The notes under the pieces: model-generated
What the model saw: the letters and a program-made list of their open reading frames with translations, nothing else
Database searches by the model: none
Told to the model about the DNA's origin: nothing
NCBI GenBank assembly: GCA_033032865.1
Contig: JAWHQI010000273.1
Coordinates: 62,001 to 126,000 of the forward strand
Length of the DNA: 64,000 nucleotides
Reading direction: 5' to 3'
Source of the DNA: Dactylorhiza incarnata
Taxonomy: Eukaryota > Streptophyta > Magnoliopsida > Asparagales > Orchidaceae
Shown: positions 55,836 through 64,000 of the stretch, piece after piece
Numbering within the stretch: the first letter of the stretch is position 1
How the letters are laid out: each line of letters begins with the position of its first letter
Position numbers and translations under genes: made by a program

Positions 55836-58241
55836 GGCAGGTTCCAGGTAGGTCCCTTTCCGTTCCGCGCTCTCCTCAGCTTCTTCAGGGAGTTTGGACA
55901 CCTCTTGGATGTCATTCTGGGCCTTGCGAAGCGGTGCCTCGGTGATCACATTAACTGTCTTCACATAACATTCGCGTGCCACCTTTGGATCGCTCCGAAT
56001 CCGGTACTGACGCCCCTCAGCAGCGAATTTCAAGGCCAAATGGAAAGTAGATACCACCGCTCTGTAAGCATTCAGGATTGGCCTTCCGAAAATTGCGCAG
56101 TAGCTACTTGGGGCTTCCACTACTACGAAGTTCACCAACTTTGTTATGCCCCCTAGTGATACCAGAAGCTTCACGCACCCTTCTACTTCCTTCTTTTCTC
56201 CTGAGAAGCCATAGAGGGGGCCTTCCGTAGAGAGTAAGGCCTTTCCAGTCTTGAGGGCCTCAAACGTTTGGCGAAAGATGAGATTAACTGAGCTGCCTGT
56301 ATCGATCAAAATTTTGTGCACTGCGTAATTCTCAATAACCGCCTTTATCACCACCGCGTCATCGAACGGATTCGCATTCGGGGAGAGATCTTCCTGGCCA
56401 AACGTAACAACCGTCCTTTCCGGGGCAGAAGTGGAGGCAACTGCCACTTCTTGCTTTGTAACTCTCCCGATGCTAGATTTTCGGGAGGATTCTATCCCTG
56501 CCCCACCATGGATGCAATAGATGTTACCGAGAGGGCCAACATCATTCACCTCTATGCATTCGGCTGCAGGATGTATATCCCCATAACTACCGGCCTCCTC
56601 TACATCAGCACACTCCCATGTTACTTCGACTGCCTCCTTCTTCTTCTCAGCTCGTGGTTCAACCGGAGTTTCTTGCCGAATCAACCCCCGAAGCTTTCCC
56701 TCTTTCAGGAGTTTTTCTATCAACCACCGGAGGGCCCGGCAATCTTCAGTTAGATGCCCCTCTTCTTTGTGATATTCACAGTAAAGGTTTGGGTTCCGAT
56801 TGCGAACTTCTGATTTCAAAGGAGGGGGCCTTTTAAAGTCAGGCCTCCTCTGAAGAATCTGCACGACCTCATTCATGGTAACGTTGAGCGGGGTGAACGA
56901 ATCTTGTGATTCATCATATCGGATGGATGGGATAGGTGGAGATGGTTGTGCGATGTATTGTGGCAGATATACGGGCATGATTTGCGGGACTCCCATGGGT
57001 TGAGTGGGTGCGATGGCCAACGGCGGCTTCTGATCCTGAAACCGTTGATGGCCAATGAATGGTTGCTTGGGCTTAAGATTCCTTCCCCTTTGAGCCCGAG
57101 GCTCGAAATCAGGCCGAGACGAGTGATTATAACGTTGCTGATGGGTTGATGCAGAATTGAACTGATCGTTGTCGCTGAGCAACTTGGCAACGTAACCCGG
57201 ATTAGTCTTTTCCCCCCTGATGAATTTGTTTGCCAGACTAATCATTTCTTGATATGTCTTTGGTTCCCTGATTTGGGCTTCAAACTTCAGTGGCCCCTCC
57301 CTAAGGCCATGCATTAGTGCGACCCTATATAACTCCGGATCGACGTTTTGTACCTCCATTATTTCCCTTTGGAAACGATCGACAAAACGGGCCCACGTTT
57401 CGTTTTCTTGCTGTCGTATCTCGAATAGGGCTGCCGGACCATTCTTCCTCTTCTTAGAGGTAGAGAATCGAAGCAGAAATTCTCTACGTAACTCCGCAAA
57501 GCATCTGATAGATCGAGGATGCAATCCATAGAACCATTCTCTGGCCTGCCCATCAAAGGATGTCACCAGGAGCTTGCACTTTGTTGCATCAGTGATGGTC
57601 CTCAGAGCAACAGCTGATTCAAATGCCTGGAGGTGTATTGCTGGATCGGACTCCCCACTATATGCTGACATACGTGGTTCTCGAAAGTTGTTTGGGGCCG
57701 GCTCTCCTCGGATTTCGTCGGTGAAGGGAGAACTCTCCTCGGCATCCTCATACAGGGGGAAAGCAGAGTTATAAGGGACCTCGGCTGCGGTCATTGGCGG
57801 ACAGGCCGCATGATAGGAGCGGGCAGGTGCTCCAGTCGGATATGATTGGAAGGCGGCGACCTCAGGCGGATAGGGAAAATGAGCGGCCTGAGAGGTCGCC
57901 CCTTGAAAGTCAAGGACCCGAGCTGGCATACATCGCGCGGCCTCTTGGTAGAGATTCGGACGGTCCGCGGAACCTTCTTGTGGTGGTCGGGAATGAGCGA
58001 CTTGCGCGAACGGATATGGAGGTGGAGGAGGTAGAACAGGAGTGACCGCCTGGGGAGCCGCGGCCTGCTGAGGGGCTAACCGCTCGGTTAGTAGAGTTAG
58101 GGCCTGAGTGATTGCGTCCAGACGCTGATCAGTCGCCTGCCGAGCCTGGTCGGCCTCTCTCTTTGTCTGCTCCAGAGCTTCCCACAAAGAGTCTTCACTA
58201 TGGTCGGATCGGTCTCTTGGAGGGAGCTGGCGGTCTGACAT
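55836..58241 (-). CDS. gag: gag-protease of element D
   Basis: 802 residues from MSDRQLPPRDRSDHSED. The order is: a coiled coil (about 20-60); a proline-rich stretch; the retrotransposon gag domain (about 190-345, with HLQAFESAVALRTITDATKC, WFYGLHPRSIRCFAELRREF and RFVDRFQREIMEVQNVD); a zinc-binding motif YCEYHKEEGHLTEDC near residue 485 (CX2HX5HX4C, the Tat-type variant); and an aspartic protease with LIDTGSSVNLIF near residue 647 and FGRPILNAY further on. It forms the particle, packages RNA and cleaves the polyprotein. The start lies 51 bp inside the 5' LTR. No lesion is seen. Confidence 0.93.
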
Positions 58242-58292
58242 TCTGAGCTAAGGATTTCGCTGACAGTCTGCGATCTGAAGGTCGCGTGTTTC
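58242..58292 (-). other. Leader of element D; no standard primer site
   Basis: The minus strand after the LTR reads GAAACACGCGACCTTCAG. A primer site should begin TGG within a few bases, and none is visible in the 51-bp leader. Confidence 0.6.
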
Positions 58293-59127
58293 TGTTCGAT
58301 TCAAAAGTGCGCCTCCGAAGTGAAACGAGGGTTGCGGACTATCAGTTACTATTTAGTTGAGGAATTCAGACCGCTAGCAGCGGTCGAGGCCAGACTTCGC
58401 CCGTCGCGGCAAATGCCACTCCTGCGACGGGCTTTCCTTTTATTGAAAAGTAGCGGTTACAAATGTGAAAGAACAGAAGCCGGCCGGTCAGCAGTTCGCG
58501 AGACCTGAAACTCGAGACCGGAGCTCAGACAAGCGAGCTCTTGGATTCGAGTGTGCGTGTCTTGTGAACAGTGCCGCCCCCTACTTATAGGCTTGGGGGC
58601 CTGCCCGAATGGGCAGGGATAAAATAACCTCCTGCCCGGGTACAAGAGAAACGGGCAGGCGGTGACGGGATGCACAAAGAAGAAAAAGAAAGAGGCCGCG
58701 CGACCTGACGGCCTGCCTTTTCTGTTCGTCTGACCTGAGGCTGAGGATATCAGGACTAAGTCAATGATGCAGACCGAGCGGCCTGGAGATTGAGGCCGCG
58801 GTCTGCATTCTGGTCATGACTTAGCCGTTTTTCGCAAGGTATCTCGGATAGCCTTTGATCTGGACCCCCGGCTTGTTCTTCGGGGCTGGAACCTCGAGTC
58901 TCTATGAGACAACCCGCGCGGCCTTCTGGCCGAGACCGCGGATGAACTCTTTGCCTTAGCTCTTTGATGATCTTATCCCTTTGGGGGCGATCTGGAAATG
59001 ACACCAGGCCGCCCGGCCTGGCCCTTCTTGAACAGAGAACCACTGATCCCGGGACTCAACGGCCTTACCCAGGAGCTCGCGCGGTCTGGTAATAACCCAA
59101 CCCGAGAAACGGTTTCCCGGGCAAACA
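58293..59127 (-). repeat. 5' LTR of element D
   Basis: 835 bp. It differs from the other LTR, by eye, at a g/a near 45475, one T fewer in the T-run near 45872 and a g/a near 46102 (3' LTR coordinates). Confidence 0.96.
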
Positions 59128-59132
59128 CATAG
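59128..59132. repeat. Target site duplication of element D, right
   Basis: catag, as at 45332-45336. Confidence 0.95.
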
Positions 59133-60310
59133 AAGCTTCACAAAGCTGAGATCGACGAAAGTACTTAGGTTCATCGAACGGAACTTCTGAAGAACAGCGG
59201 TCGACGAAATTATTTATGTTCGTCGAACGGAGATCGACGAACGTGATCGACGAAAACAACTTTAACTTAGGCGAACCGGCGGCGGACGAAAACTTCTTCT
59301 GTTCGTCGAACAGAGATCGACGAATGCGGTCGACAAACTCCTTACAGCTAAGGCAAAATCGAGGTCGACGAAGTTCATTCAGTTCGTCGAACTGAGATCG
59401 ACGAACGCGGAACTAAGATTTCCAGTAAAACTGACCATCGAACAGAGCTCGACGAAAATGCTTCCGTTCGTCGAACTGAGATCGACGAACTCATCTAAAT
59501 TCGTCGAACGTAGAATTACTTAGAAAAAAATCTGTTTCTTCCTTGAACACAGAACAACAGCACCTCCCTTTAGCTCTTCCTTTGTGTTTGAATAAAAAGT
59601 ACATCCCAATAGAGAGATTTCACATGAATCAACATCTTGGTCCATACAATGAGGAATTGCATTGCATAGGCCTGTGTTTGATGACCCATTGAAACCTGAC
59701 ATTAGTTTGTACTTAGCCATTTAAAAACCTGCAAACACATTACTAGAGAGCAACATCAAATACACAATCAATTCAACTTAGTTCAAGAGGACTTCTTCAA
59801 ATCAAAGTAATTGTGGATACAATTCCCAACACCAGGGCAGTGGACTTGCGGGTCCGACACCGTCTAGCTTGAGGGCTGGAGACCTGTGAGGCTTGAGGGC
59901 CAGGGCAGAGGCTAGACTTGCTGGTCTGGATAGGTAAGGCTTGCGGACCTCTTTGTCAATCTTGAGGGCTTGAGACCTGTTAGGCTTGAGGGTCGGGGCA
60001 GCAGGGGCTTGCGAGCCTAGGTTGTTGGACTTGCGGGTTCGTGGTGTAAGGCTTGAGGGCCTGAAGTTTTTGGCGGTGTTTGCCGAGCCTAGCACACTGC
60101 TGGGTAGGCGCAGAGGGACAGAGGACTACTCAAGACACCCGATCTTGAGGAACCTCTATATATCTTTGTGTGTTTTATGTGTTATGCTTTATAACTTTTA
60201 GATCTACTAATCAGAAATCAAGAACACCAAAAAGGGGATAAGATAATTTGAAAAACCTATTCACCCCCCCCCCCCCCTCTAGGTGATAAGTTGTCACCCA
60301 ATAAACAACA

Positions 60311-60315
60311 ATAAT
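60311..60315. repeat. Target site duplication of element B, right
   Basis: ataat, as at 36019-36023. Confidence 0.92.
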
Positions 60316-62700
60316 TATTGGATGATACTGTGTAGTGGTTCCTTCACAAAGTGATTTAAATTTAGTTCCTTTGCAATACTTGATTATGTGTCCAAATAGA
60401 GTTAGAAAAATATAAAAAATAGCCAGTGAGCTTCTCTGGTCAATATGGAGCTCTGGTAATTTTATCATAATTTTTGGATGGACATTTACTGTACTTTGTT
60501 CATACATTTGTAAAAAGTAGCTTTTGTGATTTATTTAAATTATATGGGTTCATGATCTTGTATAATAGTAGAGTTCTGTTTGAGGACATTTTAGACTTAT
60601 TAGAACTCATGTAAATTTATTCATGTCATTTGGGTAAAAGGAAGTTGAAATTCCTTCACAAATTTGGATTATGTCTTAATTATTCATATAATGTTTTCCA
60701 TGGAATAATCAGGGAGAAAAATATAAATTACTGATATTTCTTCAATGTAGACCATAACAAACCTTTGGATGTGTGGTTCATCATATGAAAATCTTGGGGA
60801 CATGTAGGACCTTTTCAAATGTCAATCTTTCCCCTTAAGATTGAAGTGGTCTGCGGATAGCAAAAAAATGATTTTAGTGGTTTTGGGTCTTTCTATGATT
60901 CTTTGGGTATGGATTCTTCAGTGAGAGGTTATGTAGGTTTACTTTATAGTGGAAAGGGCAAAAGCCCCTTCAAGACCTCTCCTAGCTGTGGGTGTGAGTT
61001 GTATGGTTAGTATACACCTAAGTCGAGTGTTGGTGTTCAAGAGAACATTAATCCTTTTGGTGAATCTTAATCCATCCTAGGACACTAGAGTGACATAAGA
61101 GAGTGGGTGTTGGGTAGTCACAAATAAAACTAAGTGTCTTGTGAAAGGGAGGATTTGGGTGTCATCCTATTGTACCTCCTAGTACAGCTGCGAGCCCCTC
61201 ACAGGGTAGACCTCGAGAAGGTCAGGACAAACCCTTAAACGGATACGGCATGCGACTAGGAAAGATTAATCTAATAAAAAGTTATCAAGTGCACATACAC
61301 ATACACCCCTTTATAAAGGGAAGATAGTTTTAGTTGGTCTAGTCTGGCGTACAGTGGCTCAGTGTGAGGTTAATAAAGAAATGTGTTGCAAGCTGTGGCT
61401 TGGTGTTTGTTGAAATGGACGGGTTAGTCCGGTGAGCCGGTGGCTTAGGAGTTCAATGGTAGCATATTTGCTTGTGCATATAAGTGGTGGGTCATCGGTA
61501 TTGGGCAGTCGTTCACACCAACATCAGTATGTTAGCTCGGCAAGTGTAAGTATTCACTTAGCCAAGAAAACACTGGTGGGATGCCAACATTAGTACAAGA
61601 TGCTCCGTAGCACCTGACTAGGTGTACCAAGTAGTACGTAAGGTCTAGGTTAGGTAGTGTGAATACCATCCTAGGAGTGGGGTGGCCCAACCCACTGCTT
61701 CTGTTTTCCACTACGAGAGGTACATTAGAGTTTAGCTAACTCCAAATCAGGGAACTAAAGGTCTGTGCGTGCAGAGTCGTGTGGGTGAGTTGCATTGGTG
61801 TGAAACATATTCATTAAACCTTGCATAGCATTTCATATCATTCATAACATTGCATAAAACTTTTACCCTCATCGTATAAATTATTATGGGATCTTTTATA
61901 CGATGAGCCTTGCAAAACGACCCCTTCACATATAAGTTTGTATGGGTATTCTCATAAGTTAAGGTTACCTTTCTCTTTGATAGCTGCATTACCATTTATT
62001 TTACAGCTTCTTTATTGTCATTTCATTACTACTACCTTACTGCCATTATATTATAATTATGTAAGTAGGCCCTCTGTTAGATAATTTTAGTATATGCTTC
62101 CTGGTAGTTAAGGCCGTCATCATCTGCTTGTACTTTCTGCTTTGATGTCCCTCATCTTCATTCCTCCTGCTCGGTGCCTAGGAGTCACCGGGGGAGGGGT
62201 GGGGGATCCTAGCTCAGTCTTTTGACTAACGGTCGGTTGTGACCAAACACCACAGGGGCTCCGATTGGGAGACAGTGAGCTGCCCCGGGAGATCCAGCAC
62301 AACCAGGGTATAATACAGGAGGAGGTAGCCTGCATAGCTCGGTAGCAGCAGCAACGGCCACGGGTTCTATGAGTGATTAGTATCTATTACTTCTGCGAGC
62401 ATCTGTAGTGAGGATCTTATGTACTGGGCAGGATCCCTTTTTATATTCAGCTTTTCATTTATCTTGACTATTGGTGATATTCTACATATATAGTATTGTG
62501 ATTGTGGACTTACTTATATATATATATTCTTCCTTAATTTTTTCTGTGATGTATGGTTGGCCTGGATGTTGAATTTGCCAGCAGAATCAGCGTCTTGTAG
62601 TGGAGACCTTCCTAAGAGATAGTGTCACCTCAAGGCGGCGGTTCTGGGCATAAGACCCGGTGGAATATCAAAAAAGAAAAGAAAAAAAGAGGGTCTTACA
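60316..62700 (+). repeat. Right piece of LTR-3
   Basis: Continues the array of about 155 bp to about 60620. Then come blocks that match LTR-1 in reverse complement (gtctgcggatag at 60850; 61100-61260; ggcggcggttctgggcataag at 62634). A TA-rich patch lies at 62512-62529. No gene is seen; the frame at 62120-62335 is chance. Confidence 0.8.
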
Positions 62701-62705
62701 CTAGA

Positions 62706-62995
62706 TGTCAAACTCGTTGAGCTCTGCTGCCCACTGTACTAGCCTCCCAGATACTTCTGGCTTCTATAGTATAATGCAGAGCGGATGTTGCGTGATCACT
62801 TTGATAGTGTGAGCCTGGAAATACGGTTTGAGCTTTCTTATAGAGAACAACAGGGCCAATGCAGTCTTGTCGGCCTCGAGATACCTGATTTTGGTGCCGG
62901 TTAGGACCTTGGTAAGATAATATACCAGACGTTGGGCTCCTCCTTATTAGTGGTTTTGAATAGACCCCCTTTGAGTGACATATGGCAAATGAATT
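62706..62995 (-). pseudogene. Tat-type gypsy RT/RNase H remnant (E), right part
   Basis: Minus strand, from about 62990 down. It matches element D pol around the first RNase H: a tract with AYYLTKVLTGTK-like sequence, then a C-terminal QWAAELNEFDI close to the LTR-3 boundary, corresponding to KWAIELSEFEI in D. Several shifts and stops. In reading order it joins the fragment at 32640-33258, which supports the reading that LTR-3 split it. Confidence 0.75.
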
Positions 62996-64000
62996 CACTT
63001 GAATTGGGAATTAGGTCTAGAATCTTAAAGTGATCATGAATGAGACACCGAGATCTTAGTTGATCTGATAAATCAACAATTTTTACCAGTCAACTATATA
63101 CCAAATTAGCCCTAATTAGGTCAACCTTACCTAAGCAACCCTAATTGAGCATCAAGTGGGTGAATTGACCTCACCTTAACCTCAGAATCAAGTTGATAGG
63201 TCAATAGTGGCATGCTCAACATGAATGGGCCACCCAAATCTCCAATTTTGACCAAAGTCAAGCCTAGGCCAAATTAGGTCAACTTTGCCTAATTTACCAT
63301 AATTCAATATCAAAAGGTAAAATTGACTTCACCTTAACTTCATTAACATCTTTATAAGTCCATGTGATCATGGCCAACATGAATGTGCCACCCAAATCTA
63401 CAATTTTGACTAAAGTCAACTTTGGGTCAACTAAACCTATTTAGCCCCAATTGAGCCCAATTGGTCTTCCTATGGTCAAATTGGCACCACCATAACTCAA
63501 TACACTTCCTATAGTGACATGGAACTCGTGATCATCAAGTAAGGTATGTCACATCACCAATTTGACCAAAGTCAACTCAAAAGTCAACATAGGTCATATA
63601 AGCCCCAAAATTGAAATTCGAGAGTCCAAACCTATTCTCATTGGGCTCAACCCATTTCTAAAGGCCCATTCCAAAATTGTAATGCCAATTACATCAGTTG
63701 CCCCACTTATTTGGACATTAGCTCACATGCAAGGGCAAAGTAGGCAAATTGTCTTGGATTTGCATGTGGAGACAAATGGAGCCTTGGAGGAGGCTACGGG
63801 GAGCTTGATATTTCCCCCAAAGCATCCAGAAAAGGTCACCCCATCAATTACAGTCATTGGCAACTAGATTGGGACACTTAGAGCAAAGGAGGAGCCTACA
63901 AAGCCATGGTTGAAACCCCCTTTATGACATTCTCTCTTCCATTCATTGAAACCCCAAACTGAGCTCATAGATAGCTTTCCTACCTCCCAAGCAGTAGAAT
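62996..64000 (+). mobile_element. Start of a further long gypsy LTR, cut by the window edge
   Basis: It shares with the first kilobase of LTR-3 a high density of ttgacc/ggtcaa, the phrase gaccaaagtcaact and, at 63890-63960, gaaaccccctttatg followed by ccattcattgaa. LTR-3 has gaaacccccttcatg and ctcaattgaa at 34195-34260. The left end is unclear because no TG terminus with duplication is visible, so it may be truncated. The 101-codon frame at 63562-63867 has no recognisable content. Confidence 0.5.

Larger units (their letters stand above)
45337..59127 (-). mobile_element. Element D: full-length young Tat-lineage Ty3/gypsy element
   Basis: 13,791 bp with a perfect target duplication. The LTRs are 836 and 835 bp and differ, by eye, at two substitutions and one T-run indel. 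On the minus strand the order is LTR, gag-protease (58241-55833), TAG, RT-RNaseH-RNaseH-integrase (to 52623), noncoding region with repeats, LTR. On the plus strand, between the pol end and the 3' LTR, are two spliced genes (aORF1, aORF2). Extra antisense ORFs in this position are known from Tat and Retand-type elements. The body is GC-rich compared with its surroundings. No primer-binding site starting TGG is visible next to the 5' LTR. This is the youngest and best preserved element here. Confidence 0.96.
44074..59831 (-). mobile_element. Solo LTR C, element A family, inverted, split by D
   Basis: Starts tgaagtatctagtt, the reverse complement of the end of element A's LTR, and ends aattcccaaca, the reverse complement of its start. 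The pieces are 44074-45336 and 59133-59831, net about 1,962 bp against 1,906-1,920 in element A. All landmarks occur in reverse: ctaggtg tail, ctcgagaa array (44930-45240) and TCGACGAA array (59150-59510). There is no coding domain of this family between its ends, only element D. It is therefore a solo LTR formed by recombination before D inserted. Confidence 0.92.
36024..60310 (+). mobile_element. Element B: non-autonomous Sirevirus without pol
   Basis: Net length about 8.5 kb once the nested C and D are removed. It has a perfect target duplication (ataat), LTR ends TGTTGGG and AACAACA, a tRNA-Met primer site and a polypurine tract. Between the gag end (about 39760) and ORF3 (40333) there are only about 570 bp. 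Protease, integrase, RT and RNase H are wholly absent. Two gggggag motifs at 39884 and 39923 mark the Sirevirus lineage. The LTRs differ from each other at roughly 5 percent of positions in the first 200 bp. It would have depended on enzymes from another Sirevirus. Confidence 0.92.
42645..60310 (+). repeat. 3' LTR of element B, split by C and D
   Basis: Left piece 42645-44073, right piece 59837-60310. The pieces join at gagagccagggcagtgg, which is intact in the 5' LTR at about 37451. Net 1,903 bp against 1,977 in the 5' LTR. Confidence 0.92.
33259..62700 (+). mobile_element. LTR-3: 5.15-kb solo gypsy LTR, split by element B
   Basis: Starts tgtaacattcc at 33259 and ends gggtcttaca at 62700, with a near-perfect 5-bp target duplication. 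The pieces are 33259-36023 and 60316-62700, net 5,150 bp. The end aligns in reverse with the starts of LTR-1 and LTR-2. Both flanks are parts of one Tat pol reading frame, and there is no primer site or second LTR, so it is a solo LTR. The first 700 bp are rich in TTGACC/GGTCAA, and 35680-36023 plus 60316-60620 carry an array of about 155 bp. No gene is seen; 34200-34700 is GC-richer, with chance open frames only. Confidence 0.8.

Overview
The window is repeat-rich nuclear DNA of a flowering plant. This rests on the transposon families present: plant-type Ty1/copia Sireviruses primed by initiator tRNA-Met, Ty3/gypsy elements with very long LTRs, and a Ty3/gypsy Tat-lineage element with a second RNase H and antisense genes. 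The species cannot be told from the sequence. No intact host gene was found. Almost everything is LTR retrotransposon, and much of it is nested.

Left part (1-12775). An AT-rich edge is followed by a minus-strand long LTR (LTR-1, 1703-5985) with a tRNA-Met primer site next to it. Then comes a 632-bp near-perfect palindrome built from 5S rRNA-derived sequence, of the kind found in Cassandra-type elements. Next are scattered remains of a minus-strand Ty3/gypsy element (G2): RNase H side 6727-7189, RT/protease/gag 10643-12560, primer site 12764-12775. A 3.4-kb stretch of unknown origin separates the two coding blocks of G2.

Middle (12776-33258). LTR-2, about 4.7 kb and probably the 5' LTR of G2, is split by element A (14392-27153), a 12.8-kb Sirevirus with a perfect target duplication (catcc). 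Element A has gag, pol and a third ORF, and its gag is split by solo LTR F, which is related to the LTR of element D. After LTR-2 come a 46-bp minisatellite holding three SINE-like copies and a Tat-type pol remnant (E).

Right part (33259-64000). This is a nest of Russian-doll insertions. Remnant E is split by the 5.15-kb solo LTR-3. LTR-3 is split by element B (36024-60310, TSD ataat), a Sirevirus that has lost pol but kept ORF3. B's 3' LTR is split by C, an inverted solo LTR of element A's family. C is split by D (45337-59127, TSD catag), a very young Tat element on the minus strand. D has gag-protease, an in-frame TAG, RT-RNaseH-RNaseH-integrase, and two intron-containing genes on the opposite strand. 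The window ends in another LTR related to LTR-3.

The most interesting signals are these. (1) Both Sireviruses have a TATAAATA box and LTR-like motif clusters just upstream of ORF3, which suggests ORF3 has its own promoter. (2) D carries two spliced antisense genes whose introns can be read directly. (3) There is a 5S-derived palindrome. (4) Three unrelated-looking long LTRs carry tandem arrays of about 155-165 bp.
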